Shown: one piece after another, positions 43,776 through 54,117 of the stretch
How the letters are laid out: each line of letters begins with the position of its first letter
Numbering within the stretch: position 1 is the first letter of the stretch
Source: an uncultured Atopobiaceae bacterium
Lineage (GTDB): Bacteria; Actinomycetota; Coriobacteriia; Coriobacteriales; Atopobiaceae
Assembly: GCA_947625405.1 (NCBI GenBank)
Contig: CANQOF010000010.1
Coordinates: 1 to 64,000, forward strand
Direction of reading: 5' to 3'
Length of the DNA: 64,000 nucleotides
The notes under the pieces: model-generated
Databases searched by the model: none
Seen by the model: only the letters and a program-made list of their open reading frames with translations
Told to the model about the DNA's origin: nothing
Translations under genes and position numbers: made by a program

Positions 43776-45737
43776 ATGACGCTCGCCACCATGGACGAGG
43801 CCACAAGGGTCCTCGCTGCCGCCTTCGGATACGAGAGCTTCCGTCCCGGGCAGGAGGAGCTGGTACGAGCCGTGCTCCAAGGTCGAGACGTCCTCGGCGT
43901 CATGCCCACCGGCGCGGGCAAATCCCTCGCGTACCAGATCCCCGCCATCGTCTTGCCGGGCCTCGCCATCGTCATCAGCCCGCTCGTCTCGCTCATGGGA
44001 GATCAGGTGCGCTCCCTCCGCGAGAACGGCGTGCGCGCGGCCTTCCTCAACTCCACGCTCTCGGCCTCCGAGCAGGGCGCGGTCATCCGCGAGGCGCTCG
44101 ATGGCGCCTACGACATCCTCTACGTGGCGCCGGAGCGCTTGGCCGACCCCCGCTTCATGGAATTCGCCGCCCAGGCGCGGATCTCGCTCGTGGCCGTGGA
44201 CGAGGCGCACTGCGTCTCGCAATGGGGCCAGGACTTCCGGCCTTCCTACCTCGCCATCGGCCAGTTCATCGACTCGCTTGCCGTGAGGCCGCCCGTTTGC
44301 GCGCTCACCGCCACGGCCACTGGCCGCGTGCGCGCTGACATCGTGCGGCTCCTCGGCCTTTGGGATCCCTTCGAGCTGGTCACGGGCTTCGATCGTCCGA
44401 ACTTGCGCTTCGACGTTAAGCGCCTCGCGCCCAAGGACAAGCTCGCCCACATCATGTCCTACGTCCGCGAGCACCCCGGAGATTCCGGCATCGTCTACTG
44501 TTCCACCCGCAAAGACGTGGAGAAAGTCCACGAGGCGCTCCGCGAGGCGGGCATCTCTGCCACCCGCTATCACGCGGGCCTTTCCAAAGACGAGCGCCTC
44601 GCCAACCAAGAGGCCTTCATCCTCGACAACGCGCCGGTCATGGTGGCGACGAACGCCTTCGGCATGGGCATCGACAAATCGAACGTGCGCTTCGTCATTC
44701 ACCACAACCTGCCCGGGTCCATGGAGGCCTACTACCAAGAGGCGGGCAGGGCCGGCCGCGACGGCGAGCCCGGGGAGTGCCTCCTCCTCTGGAGCGACGG
44801 AGACATCTCCACCTGCCGCTACTTCATTGAGGCCGAGGTGAAAAACGACGAGCTCGCGCCCGAAGAGGTGGAGGTCGTTCGCGCCAGCAGACGTCGCATG
44901 CTCGAGGCGATGGTGGGCTACTGCTACACGACGGAGTGCCTGCGCGGCTACATCCTGCGCTACTTCGGCGAGGCCGCCCGCGGCGCGTGTGGCAATTGCG
45001 GCAACTGCTCGGGCGAGGCCAAGGCCGTCGATGTGACGAACGAGGCGCGGGCGGTCATGCGCTGCGTGCACCAGCTGCGAGGACGCTTTGGCAAAGGCGT
45101 CGTGGTCGATGTGTTGAGGGGCGCCCATACGGCGCGCGTCGAGCAGTTGGGACTGGGCTCATGCGGCTTCTTCGGCGCGCTGGCAGAGGGGGCGCCGAGG
45201 CGCTCCGACGGCAAGCCGCTCTCGGCCACGGTGCCCGCGGGGCGCATCCGCGAGGTGGTGGAGCTCCTCGCTGCGGGCGGCTACCTCGTGGTTTCCGAGG
45301 GCAAATATCCCACGGTGGGATTCGGCCCGCGCTTTCGCGAGGCGGCTGAGCCGGGATTCTCGCTGCTGATGAAGGAGGTTCCGGCCAAGGCCGCTCGCAA
45401 GGGGAGGCGACGGGGATCCACGATTGACGCGGGAGATGGATTGGAGGCGCCGGTCCACGAGCGCTCCGAAGACGAGGAGCTTTTCCAGCGTTTGCGGGCG
45501 CTTCGGCGCTCAATCGCCGAGGTCAACGAGGTGCCACCCTACGTGGTGTTCTCTGACGCTACGCTGCGCGACATGTGCCTGCTCCGCCCCGCCTCGCGCG
45601 AAGCGTTCCTCGAGGTCTCCGGCGTAGGCGCGGTCAAGCTCGATCGCTACGGCGAAGCATTTCTCAAGGAGATCGCCAGTTTCGAGGACGAGAAGGCGAA
45701 TGATGCCACGCCTTCGAGCTCGAGCTTCGACGTTTAG
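43776..45737 (+). CDS. recQ: ATP-dependent DNA helicase RecQ
   Basis: 653 residues. A superfamily 2 helicase core has motif 0 FRPGQEELV, Walker A MPTGAGKSLAYQIP near residue 48 and DEAHCVSQWGQDFRPSY (DEAH box with aromatic-rich loop). Motif V/VI is ATNAFGMGIDKSNVRFVIH and QEAGRAGRDGEPG. A RecQ zinc-binding region (CYTTECLRGYILRYFG ... CGNCGNC) and a winged helix come next. A C-terminal HRDC domain starts near 555. Full bacterial RecQ layout with an acidic linker before HRDC. It unwinds recombination intermediates and is not obviously tied to the defence genes around it. Confidence 0.95.
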   Translation: MTLATMDEATRVLAAAFGYESFRPGQEELVRAVLQGRDVLGVMPTGAGKSLAYQIPAIVLPGLAIVISPLVSLMGDQVRSLRENGVRAAFLNSTLSASEQGAVIREALDGAYDILYVAPERLADPRFMEFAAQARISLVAVDEAHCVSQWGQDFRPSYLAIGQFIDSLAVRPPVCALTATATGRVRADIVRLLGLWDPFELVTGFDRPNLRFDVKRLAPKDKLAHIMSYVREHPGDSGIVYCSTRKDVEKVHEALREAGISATRYHAGLSKDERLANQEAFILDNAPVMVATNAFGMGIDKSNVRFVIHHNLPGSMEAYYQEAGRAGRDGEPGECLLLWSDGDISTCRYFIEAEVKNDELAPEEVEVVRASRRRMLEAMVGYCYTTECLRGYILRYFGEAARGACGNCGNCSGEAKAVDVTNEARAVMRCVHQLRGRFGKGVVVDVLRGAHTARVEQLGLGSCGFFGALAEGAPRRSDGKPLSATVPAGRIREVVELLAAGGYLVVSEGKYPTVGFGPRFREAAEPGFSLLMKEVPAKAARKGRRRGSTIDAGDGLEAPVHERSEDEELFQRLRALRRSIAEVNEVPPYVVFSDATLRDMCLLRPASREAFLEVSGVGAVKLDRYGEAFLKEIASFEDEKANDATPSSSSFDV

Positions 45738-45917
45738 TTTCCTGCCAAGCTAGGACATTGATGGGCCATGGATATGGCGCGCAGCTTTGTGGCGTGGATG
45801 CGCGCGCGGCATGCGGCTCGTTGCCGTGGGTGCGCGTGTGGTGGGTGCGTGCTGCCGCAGAGGCCTTTGCGGTGTAGCGACTACGCATGCGGCGTCGCGT
45901 ATGCAGCCGCAGATGCC

Positions 45918-46140
45918 CTTACGGTGTACTTCATGGCATGGGGTTGCTTGGGGTGTACGTTTTCCTACACCGCAAGCGGGTTCGCGGCGTTTTCCTACAC
46001 CGCAAGCGTGCCCGTGGCAGCGAGCCCTTACACCCCAAGCCCACCCGCGGCTGGAAGTACACCGCAAAGAGGCCTACGGCACCGCCAGTACACCGCAAAG
46101 AGGCCTGCGGCACCGCCAGTACACCGCAAGGCCAAGCGCG
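45918..46140. repeat. 223-bp mosaic repeat, copy A (left of CRISPR-Cas locus)
   Basis: It aligns without gaps to 57098-57320, with about four mismatches. Internal cores (TACACCGCAAG) lie at 45966, 45996, 46029 (variant), 46058, 46089 and 46120, spaced 30, 33, 29, 31 and 31 bp. The left edge carries the core in inverse orientation (CTTACGGTGTACTT). No protein family is encoded in any frame. Confidence 0.9.
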
Positions 46141-46249
46141 ACACCATGCGTACGCTGGGAGAGCAGCATGCGCGCCGTCTTTCGTCGGATGCCAGCGAGC
46201 GGCGCGCATCGCCGTTCGCGTATGCGGACTTGCCGTGTCCTTGGCGCGT

Positions 46250-46352
46250 GCTACGATCATCCCCAGAGTGATTCTCAACAAGCTATGGACTCGTTAGCCA
46301 TAGTGACTTCTCAGTCTTCCCGGCAACGGGGGACTAACCTTTCGGGGTTTTG
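46250..46352 (+). ncRNA. tracrRNA of the type II-C CRISPR-Cas system
   Basis: AGAGTGATTCTCAAC at 46265-46279 is complementary to the first 15 bases of the CRISPR repeat, with one G-U pair and one end mismatch. Upstream CTACGATCAT partly pairs with the repeat's second half. Downstream follow a CTATGG/CCATAG hairpin (46283-46303), a CCCG-GCAA-CGGG tetraloop hairpin (46319-46330) and an AACC...GGTT stem before TTTTGATTT, a likely terminator. The order antirepeat, AAGC, hairpin, GTGACT resembles actinobacterial type II-C tracrRNAs. It lies about 90 bp upstream of cas9 on the same strand. The 5' end is estimated. Confidence 0.85.
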
Positions 46353-46441
46353 ATTTATGCGCTTGGACTGTTCGCTCTTGCGCTAATCAGATAATTCATT
46401 CATTACTCGTGGCGTCTCTCTATTTGATTGAAGGAGTTGCC

Positions 46442-49400
46442 ATGGGTAGGCGTTGCCGTTATCGCGTGGGCATTGACGTCGGTTTGTACTCCGTCGGGCT
46501 CGCTGCTATCGAGATAGACGATTCGAGCGATAACCCGCTGGAAGCGATGCCAATGCGGGTGCTGTCCCTCATGTCGGTAATTCACGATGGTGCATTGGAT
46601 CCTCAGAATCAAAAGACGGCACAATCTAGGAAGCTCGTATCCGGCGTGGCGCGCCGAACTCGCCGTTTACGCGAGCGTCGCCGCAAGCGCTATGAGCATA
46701 TCGACGAGCTGCTTGACGAATACGGCTATCCCTATGCGCAGGCCGAGACCATGGTCACGGCTATGAAGGGTGTTGATCCCTATCTCCCATGGCATGCCAG
46801 GAAGAACCTTGTTGAGGGCTACATCGAAGACGAACACGAGCGTAAGCTCGCACTCGCCGTTGCCATACGGCACATCGCCCGGCACCGCGGTTGGCGAAAC
46901 CCCTACGTATCGGTGAAGACGCTTGTTGAGCAGTCGTCGACGGCGTCTTCGTTCTACATGGCATACTTCAAGAACGTGCAGAAATGGCTTAAGAGACATG
47001 GCTTGGGGCTTTATCCAGGTGTATCCGTGATTGAAGGGGAAGACGGGTCGCCAAGTCTCGAAGGAGTACCTGACTGGGAAAATCCAGAAGTGGGCGCTCA
47101 TCGTCCAACCATCGCTGAGCTTGTAGAGCCATTCTTGCGTCCTCTTCCGGAGTATCGCTTCCGCAGTTCGTCGGATAAGAATGGCGACGTTAAAGATACG
47201 GTCCAAATTGGCAAGCTCCACCAAAGTGATAACTGCTATGAGCTGCTGAAGATATTCAAAACCCAGCGAGTTCCGGAGGAGGAGCAAAAGAAACTCATAG
47301 AGGCAGTTTTCCATCAGGTGAGCCCGAAAGAGGTGGGTGCTGCAGCGCAACTCGTTGGGAGAGATGATCTGCAGCCCAACAGGTATCGCGCCTCTCGCTC
47401 CTCTATCGCGTTCCAGGAATACCGAATTCTCTCTACGCTCGCGAACTTGCGAATTCGGGAGGACGGAAGGCAGCGAAGGCTCAACGACGATGAGCGGATA
47501 GCGCTCTTCGAATACCTCACTTCCAAGGAGGTATCGGATCTTGCGACCAATCTTTCGTGGACAGATGTGGCTGATCAGCTAGGCATAGAAAGAAGTGACT
47601 TGAAGGGTGTGGGCGGAGAAACCGAGGACGGACTTCCAATATCCGCCAAGCGACCACCCTATCTAGAAACGGAATCGGTCATACGTTCCAAGATCGACAA
47701 AAACAAGAACTTCAAACGTCTTCGCGATTGGTGGGAGAACGAAGCGGATCCTCTCGACAAGGAGTTCTTCCTCATGTTCTTCGACAACGCGGGGGTTCCC
47801 ACCTCGTCGCTCGATGACCGGGAACTCCAGGCAAAAGAGCATGTCGAAAACTTGCTGGCGGATCTTGCCATGCTAGACGACGACTCCTTGAGTGCTCTGG
47901 ACAACATGAAACTCGCATCGGGCAGGGCCGCATACAGCATCGATACCCTTCGGCGTCTTAATCGGCGAATGCTCGAGGAGGGCCTTGATCTACACGAGGC
48001 GCGGAAGGCTGAGTTCGGAGTGAGTGATGATTGGAAGCCGAAGCCGGAGAAGCTCGGCACGCCTACGGGAAATCCTGCTGTCGATCGCACGATAAAGATC
48101 GTCTCGAGATGGCTCCTTGCTTGTGAGCGAGAGTGGGGCGTGCCAGAGACCATCGCCATCGAACATGTGCGTGAGGGATTCCAAACTGAGAAGCAAAAGC
48201 GCGAACGCGAGCGTGCGATGAATAGCAGGAACAAAGCAAATGACAAGGTACGCGATCAGATCATCGAGGCGCTTGGTGAGCGGGAAGGATCGGGTATCAC
48301 CGGTAGGGGCAGCATCAGAACTTCCGGAATCCGCAAGTGGCAGGCCCTGCAGCGACAAAACAATCAGTGTCTCTATTGCGGCAAGACCATCACGTACGAC
48401 ACTGCGCAAATGGATCACATCGTGCCGAGAAAGGGGCCAGGAAGCTCGAACGAATTGTCAAATCTCGTGGCGACCTGTGCGGATTGCAATAAATCCAAGA
48501 GCAACACCCTCTTCTGGACATGGGCAACGCCAGCGCAACGTGATGAAACTATCGATCGCGTGAACTTCTGGACGAGGGATCCCTATTTCAGCAGCGAAAA
48601 GGAATTCCGCAAATTCAAGAGAGACGTCATCGCTCGACTCAAGCAGCGCGAGGAGGATGAACCGCTCGACAACAGGTCGATGGAGTCGGTTGCATGGATG
48701 GCGCTTGAACTCCGGGATCAGATCGCCGGTGAATTCTACGGGCGTGATGGACAGTTCGCTGCCACGCTGGGAAGTGGCGCCGAGAGTGAGATCGCTCAGA
48801 GAGTCATGGTGTACAAAGGCTGGATCACCGCCGAGGCAAGACGTGCAAGTGGTATTGAAGGGAAATTGCCTTGGATAGGCGATTTCAAGGCCAAGACGAG
48901 GCTTGATCGTAGGCATCATGCGGTCGATGCGGCCGTCATCGCCTTCATGCGTCCCGGCGTGGCGAAGACGCTCATTGAACGAGATGCCCTGCGTCGTGAG
49001 CAGCGTGACCTCGGACAAGATGGGTCGTATGGGCACTACGGCGATTTCCGAGATTGGATAGGGGCAAGCGAAGCGGATACGGAGCTCTACCAGCTCTGGC
49101 GCGATGCCCAGATGCCTTGCTTGCAGAAGATCGTGGCGAAAGCCATGGAAGAGGATCGCATCGTCGTCACGGAGCCGTTACGTCTGCGCGTGGGAATTGG
49201 ACGTGCGCATGGGGATACGATCAAGCCAATGCTCAAAAAGCATGTTGGCGATCAGCTGAGCGTCGTAGCCATTGACAAAGCGGAGACACCTGCGTTGTGG
49301 GTTGCGCTAACCAGATGCCCGGAATACGACCCCAGGGAAGGATTGCCTGCGGATCCCAATCGCACGATTCGCGTACACGATCGTTGGCTCAGTGCTGATG

Positions 49401-50146
49401 ACGAGATCGGTTTCATGGCGGAGCCAGGAAAACTTGATACAAGGGAAGCGCCAGTTACCGCAAAAGTGCGCAATGGTTTCGCCGAAATCGGCGATACCAT
49501 CCATCACGCAAGGTTCTATCGCATAACCAAGAAGAATAGCAAAGGGGCTATAACGAAATACGAGTATGCGATGCTACGCGTGTTTCAAGTCGATTTGAAT
49601 CGCTACCACCAAGAAGATCTCTTTAGTGTTGAACTACCCCCACAATCCATTTCAGCGAGAACGGCACTACCAAGATTGCGCGAAGCGCTAAGCGAGGGTA
49701 CGGCTGAATACTTAGGCTGGGCGGTGACGGGAGATGAAATCGTCATCGATCGAGAAGCGAAACTGTTCTCTTCAGATGGTAACAACAAGATCAACCTCTT
49801 TATGAGGGCGTTTCCCGATACAAACCGCTTCGTCATCACCGGATTTGGTACCAATGGAAGGCTAACATTGCGACCGAGATACTTCGCTTCAGAAGGTGTG
49901 TCAGAGCTTGATTCGAATATCTCGCTGGACGATGAGAATGTACGTAAAACTATCGAGCGCATTTATGGGGATCACGAATGGTCGCTCGATGATATTAAAA
50001 AGATCAATACCGTAATAGAGGGAAATTGTCCCTTGGCGATTAACAAGATCCTCCCCACCCATCCCACGATCATCCGCAGGAATACTTTGGGCATGGAGCG
50101 CTGGAAATCGAACAACCATATGCCGACCAGCTGGAAGGTTCCGTAG
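46442..50146 (+). CDS. cas9: CRISPR-associated endonuclease Cas9 (type II-C)
   Basis: 1234 residues. RuvC-I is VGIDVGLYSVGLAAIEID with Asp12, and the Arg-rich bridge helix lies near 70-83 (RRTRRLRERRRKRYEH). RuvC-II is ETIAIEHVREGF with Glu574. HNH is MDHIVPRKGPGSSNELSNL with His659, flanked by CLYC and CADC. RuvC-III is RRHHAVDAAVIAF with Asp829. All catalytic residues are present. AAGGAG 6 bp before ATG 46442 fixes the start. An ATG at 46409 would add 11 residues. Length and the cas9-cas1-cas2 set without csn2 or cas4 indicate subtype II-C, in the actinobacterial lineage. Confidence 0.98.
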   Translation: MGRRCRYRVGIDVGLYSVGLAAIEIDDSSDNPLEAMPMRVLSLMSVIHDGALDPQNQKTAQSRKLVSGVARRTRRLRERRRKRYEHIDELLDEYGYPYAQAETMVTAMKGVDPYLPWHARKNLVEGYIEDEHERKLALAVAIRHIARHRGWRNPYVSVKTLVEQSSTASSFYMAYFKNVQKWLKRHGLGLYPGVSVIEGEDGSPSLEGVPDWENPEVGAHRPTIAELVEPFLRPLPEYRFRSSSDKNGDVKDTVQIGKLHQSDNCYELLKIFKTQRVPEEEQKKLIEAVFHQVSPKEVGAAAQLVGRDDLQPNRYRASRSSIAFQEYRILSTLANLRIREDGRQRRLNDDERIALFEYLTSKEVSDLATNLSWTDVADQLGIERSDLKGVGGETEDGLPISAKRPPYLETESVIRSKIDKNKNFKRLRDWWENEADPLDKEFFLMFFDNAGVPTSSLDDRELQAKEHVENLLADLAMLDDDSLSALDNMKLASGRAAYSIDTLRRLNRRMLEEGLDLHEARKAEFGVSDDWKPKPEKLGTPTGNPAVDRTIKIVSRWLLACEREWGVPETIAIEHVREGFQTEKQKRERERAMNSRNKANDKVRDQIIEALGEREGSGITGRGSIRTSGIRKWQALQRQNNQCLYCGKTITYDTAQMDHIVPRKGPGSSNELSNLVATCADCNKSKSNTLFWTWATPAQRDETIDRVNFWTRDPYFSSEKEFRKFKRDVIARLKQREEDEPLDNRSMESVAWMALELRDQIAGEFYGRDGQFAATLGSGAESEIAQRVMVYKGWITAEARRASGIEGKLPWIGDFKAKTRLDRRHHAVDAAVIAFMRPGVAKTLIERDALRREQRDLGQDGSYGHYGDFRDWIGASEADTELYQLWRDAQMPCLQKIVAKAMEEDRIVVTEPLRLRVGIGRAHGDTIKPMLKKHVGDQLSVVAIDKAETPALWVALTRCPEYDPREGLPADPNRTIRVHDRWLSADDEIGFMAEPGKLDTREAPVTAKVRNGFAEIGDTIHHARFYRITKKNSKGAITKYEYAMLRVFQVDLNRYHQEDLFSVELPPQSISARTALPRLREALSEGTAEYLGWAVTGDEIVIDREAKLFSSDGNNKINLFMRAFPDTNRFVITGFGTNGRLTLRPRYFASEGVSELDSNISLDDENVRKTIERIYGDHEWSLDDIKKINTVIEGNCPLAINKILPTHPTIIRRNTLGMERWKSNNHMPTSWKVP

Positions 50147-50194
50147 GCGAGCAAAGTCATAGATGCCGAGTGATTCAATTCGGGGGGTTGTGCG

Positions 50195-51100
50195 ATGGCC
50201 GATAACTGGAGAGTGCTCGATTTCACGAACTTCCACGGCGATCTGCGCTTCTCGAGTGCAAAGCAGGTTTTGGAAACCTGCGATAGTGAGACTGGCGAGG
50301 TGACGCGCCACGCACTCGGCGACGTGAACATCGTCTTCCTCGGCATCTACGTAAGGCTTGAGCCCGCTACCATGTACCACTTCGCGAAGCATGACGTGGT
50401 CGTGCTCTTCTGCGATTGGCGTGGATTGCCTGTGAGCAGTATGTATCCATGGATAGACGCCCATGGTCGCGTTGCAGCGAGGCAGCGAGCGCAGGCGTCG
50501 CTCAGCGTTCCGCGATCGAAGAATGCTTGGATGCGGCTGATCAAGGCGAAGGTCAAGGGACAGGCGAATAACCTCAAGGATATTGATCCCGCGGCATCAA
50601 AGAAGCTCAACGAACTCGCACGCACGGTGAAATCCGGTGACACGACGAATGTTGAGGGCGTTGCGGCGAGGGTTTACTGGCAAGCGCTCTTCGGTGATCC
50701 GACGTTTCGTCGGACGCCGGGGGAACAAAGCGAATGGAGAAACTCGCTCCTCGACTATGGCTATACGCTCCTGCGTGGCAATAGCATGAGGGCAGTTCTC
50801 TCGGCGGGGCTCACGCCCGCGCTTGGCATGTATCACAGAAACCGCTCGAATCTCTTTGCGCTGGCCGATGATCTCATCGAGCCGTTTCGACCTGCGGTGG
50901 ATCGCGTGATCGTCAAGCTCGATGAGGACTCCGTGCTTGAGAACAAGACTGTCCGCAAACAGCTCATGATGGCGACGCAACAACCCTTCGATGCAAAGGG
51001 CCTCTCCGTTGCTGCGGTGATGACCGATCTGGCTCAGCAATATGGCCGCTATGTAGAGGGGGAGGTGGAATATCTGACCGTGCCTGTGTGGCAGCCATGA
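50195..51100 (+). CDS. cas1: CRISPR-associated integrase Cas1
   Basis: 301 residues, usual for type II Cas1. The metal-binding residues of the spacer integrase are recognisable: Glu near 153 in NVEGVAARVYWQALFG, His near 213 in LTPALGMYHRNRSNLF, and the following acidic ADDLIEPFRP. With Cas2 it inserts new spacers at the leader end. GGGGGG precedes the ATG. It follows cas9 by 48 bp and precedes cas2 by 52 bp. Confidence 0.97.
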   Translation: MADNWRVLDFTNFHGDLRFSSAKQVLETCDSETGEVTRHALGDVNIVFLGIYVRLEPATMYHFAKHDVVVLFCDWRGLPVSSMYPWIDAHGRVAARQRAQASLSVPRSKNAWMRLIKAKVKGQANNLKDIDPAASKKLNELARTVKSGDTTNVEGVAARVYWQALFGDPTFRRTPGEQSEWRNSLLDYGYTLLRGNSMRAVLSAGLTPALGMYHRNRSNLFALADDLIEPFRPAVDRVIVKLDEDSVLENKTVRKQLMMATQQPFDAKGLSVAAVMTDLAQQYGRYVEGEVEYLTVPVWQP

Positions 51101-51152
51101 CTTGTGCGGTTAGCTGCCGCAAATACGTGAACCTTCGAGAAACGAGCTTGAG

Positions 51153-51482
51153 ATGAGGAACAGAAGGTTTGATCCCATGTGGTGTGTCGTGATGTTTGAT
51201 CTGCCCGTGCAGACGAAGAAGGAGCGGAAAGAGGCGACGCAGTTCCGAAATCTTCTAGTGAAGACTGGCTACTCAATGATCCAGTTCAGCGTCTACGGGA
51301 AGTATTCTCCGACTACGAACAGCAACATGCAGATTGAGCAGTTCATCAAGGCGAACCTGCCTACCAACGGGGAGGTACGGATCTTCCACCTGACCGACAA
51401 CCAGTGGGCGGCTGCTACGAGATTCCGTTCGAAAAAACTGGAGGCGAACGAGCCGGCACCAGAGCAGTACACGCTCTTTTAG
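51153..51482 (+). CDS. cas2: CRISPR-associated protein Cas2
   Basis: 109 residues. The ferredoxin-like fold starts MWCVVMFDLPVQTKKERKEA with the conserved Asp of Cas2, and EVRIFHLTDNQW is the central strand-helix. It is the structural partner of Cas1 in spacer acquisition. The RBS is weak and may rely on coupling. The stop lies 85 bp before the first repeat. Confidence 0.96.
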   Translation: MRNRRFDPMWCVVMFDLPVQTKKERKEATQFRNLLVKTGYSMIQFSVYGKYSPTTNSNMQIEQFIKANLPTNGEVRIFHLTDNQWAAATRFRSKKLEANEPAPEQYTLF

Positions 51483-51567
51483 CGGCGGATCTTAGCCGAG
51501 AAGACATAGACTAGCTAGTGAAGCTGCTGGTAGTGACGGCAACCCCGGCAAGAACCTCTTACCGACT
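51483..51567 (+). promoter_or_regulatory. CRISPR leader
   Basis: The 85 bp between cas2 and the first repeat. Since the repeats decay at the far end, this is the acquisition end. It contains AGACTAGCTAGTGAAGC, which shares ACTAG with the repeat 3' end. No clear promoter could be read. Confidence 0.6.
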
Positions 51568-54036
51568 ATTGGGAATCACTCTAAATCCCTCGTGATAAAC
51601 TAGCCTACACCATCGACACGCGCAGCGTGACATTGGGAATCACTCTAAATCCCTCGTGATAAACTAGCCAGAGCGCGCGTATACGCGCACGCGCGATTGG
51701 GAATCACTCTAAATCCCTCGTGATAAACTAGACGCACGCGCACGCACACGCGACGCGCGATTGGGAATCACTCTAAATCCCTCGTGATAAACTAGAGCGA
51801 CATCGTCCTCCCCGGGCTGCTCGATTGGGAATCACTCTAAATCCCTCGTGATAAACTAGAGGTCGCCGTGCTCGTCTCCACCGTAGAATTGGGAATCACT
51901 CTAAATCCCTCGTGATAAACTAGGACCGGCGTCTCTAGTCTTGCTGGCGCTATTGGGAATCACTCTAAATCCCTCGTGATAAACTAGCTGGCGTGAGGTA
52001 GGCATGAAAGACGGTATTGGGAATCACTCTAAATCCCTCGTGATAAACTAGGCGTCGGGAATCACGAGAGGTTCGCCGAATTGGGAATCACTCTAAATCC
52101 CTCGTGATAAACTAGCGCGCCAACGGTGGGTGCGCTCGTGCTTATTGGGAATCACTCTAAATCCCTCGTGATAAACTAGAGACCGAGCTATTCGAGGACG
52201 TGATGCTATTGGGAATCACTCTAAATCCCTCGTGATAAACTAGTCTGCAGTCCACTCGCGGCCATCCTTGTATTGGGAATCACTCTAAATCCCTCGTGAT
52301 AAACTAGAAGTGGCGTTTGACGATAGACATTGACGATTGGGAATCACTCTAAATCCCTCGTGATAAACTAGGAGCCCGAGCGCGACTGCCATGCCAGAAA
52401 TTGGGAATCACTCTAAATCCCTCGTGATAAACTAGCGGCCCGGATGAAGCCGTCGAAGTCGCCATTGGGAATCACTCTAAATCCCTCGTGATAAACTAGT
52501 AGGGCGGTCGCGTAGTCGGTTGGCTCGATTGGGAATCACTCTAAATCCCTCGTGATAAACTAGCACGAGCGCCAAAACGCTTTCGACGCGCATTGGGAAT
52601 CACTCTAAATCCCTCGTGATAAACTAGTGAACGACCTGCAAGCCGTGATGAACGAATTGGGAATCACTCTAAATCCCTCGTGATAAACTAGCATCAAGTC
52701 GCTTGGTGTTCTCTGCCATATTGGGAATCACTCTAAATCCCTCGTGATAAACTAGATAGCTGCTAGAAGCCAGTGTTTAATCCATTGGGAATCACTCTAA
52801 ATCCCTCGTGATAAACTAGTCCTGACCGGAGCTAAAGCGACCGAGCCATTGGGAATCACTCTAAATCCCTCGTGATAAACTAGGCCCGCGCACGGCTCGG
52901 CCCATGTCGGTATTGGGAATCACTCTAAATCCCTCGTGATAAACTAGCTTACTGCGTGGACTGATGCTATTGATCATTGGGAATCACTCTAAATCCCTCG
53001 TGATAAACTAGTCACGGGAGGCGCCGAGATCGAGTTCACATTGGGAATCACTCTAAATCCCTCGTGATAAACTAGGCGGCAATGATCCCGAACTCATCAC
53101 TCTATTGGGAATCACTCTAAATCCCTCGTGATAAACTAGGCCGTTGCCTTCCCCACGTGCATGGCGTATTGGGAATCACTCTAAATCCCTCGTGATAAAC
53201 TAGACACGCCCTTGTACTTCTCGTTCCTTAGATTGGGAATCACTCTAAATCCCTCGTGATAAACTAGTCGAGCGGTTGTTGATCTGCTGCGTGAAATTGG
53301 GAATCACTCTAAATCCCTCGTGATAAACTAGTCTGTCACTCTTGCTCGTCCTTCCATTGATTGGGAATCACTCTAAATCCCTCGTGATAAACTAGCGGAC
53401 AAGGCCAAGGAGCGGGCCGACGAATTGGGAATCACTCTAAATCCCTCGTGATAAACTAGAAATGGTCCGCCGAAAGATGCAAGCGGGATTGGGAATCACT
53501 CTAAATCCCTCGTGATAAACTAGAAGAGGGATAGGAGGCGCTCCTCGGTGGATTGGGAATCACTCTAAATCCCTCGTGATAAACTAGCTCTATCAACGTC
53601 CCTCCTCACCGGGCGATTGGGAATCACTCTAAATCCCTCGTGATAAACTAGCGCGCTCGGGTGGCGTGGACCCGCGCCGATTGGGAATCACTCTAAATCC
53701 CTCGTGATAAACTAGCGTTCCTCCTCCAGAGGCTCGGCATCCTATTGGGAATCACTCTAAATCCCTCGTGATAAACTAGGCCTCCCCTTTTCGAAGACTA
53801 CCTTCGGATTGGGAATCACTCTAAATCCCTCGTGATAAACTAGTGAAGAGCTCTCCCACGTCGCTCGTGTTATTGGGAATCACTCTAAATCCCTCGTGAT
53901 AAACTAGTGTGCCAGATCATCAGGTGAGCCATGAGCATTGGGAATCACTCTAAATCCCACATGAGAAACTAGGTGCATGCGAAGAGCTGCGTTCTGGCAG
54001 ATTGGTAATCACTCTATCTTCTATGTGATAATATCA
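51568..54036 (+). CRISPR. Type II-C CRISPR array, 37 intact repeats plus 2 decayed
   Basis: A 36-bp repeat begins ATTGGGAATCACTCT and ends GTGATAAACTAG. Thirty-seven identical copies start every 64 bp from 51568 to 53872, so spacers are 28 nt. The 37th spacer is 29 nt. Repeat 38 (53937) has several changes and repeat 39 (54001) is badly decayed, marking the old trailer end. Complementarity to the tracrRNA shows transcription on the plus strand, away from cas2. About 38 spacers in total. Spacers 2 and 3 are low-complexity CG/CA-alternating sequences. Confidence 0.99.
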
Positions 54037-54117
54037 TTTTTACCATGTTACATCGGATCAGAATGAAGTGGTTTCGATAGGCGCAGCTTCACCGTTTTGT
54101 TGCGAATGATCACCTTA

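Noticed and set aside
45768-46297. Overlapping short frames through mosaic repeat A (and the same at 57042-57417)
   Set aside because: All three frames are open only because of repeat composition. Products are simple Tyr/Thr/Ala or His/Arg/Lys strings and differ in ends between copies.
46409-46441. Upstream ATG start for cas9
   Set aside because: It lacks an RBS. AAGGAG sits 6 bp before the ATG at 46442, directly ahead of the RuvC-I strand.
52052-52079. Spacer containing GGGAATCAC, identical to part of the repeat
   Set aside because: A single 9-base match without flanking similarity. Probably chance.
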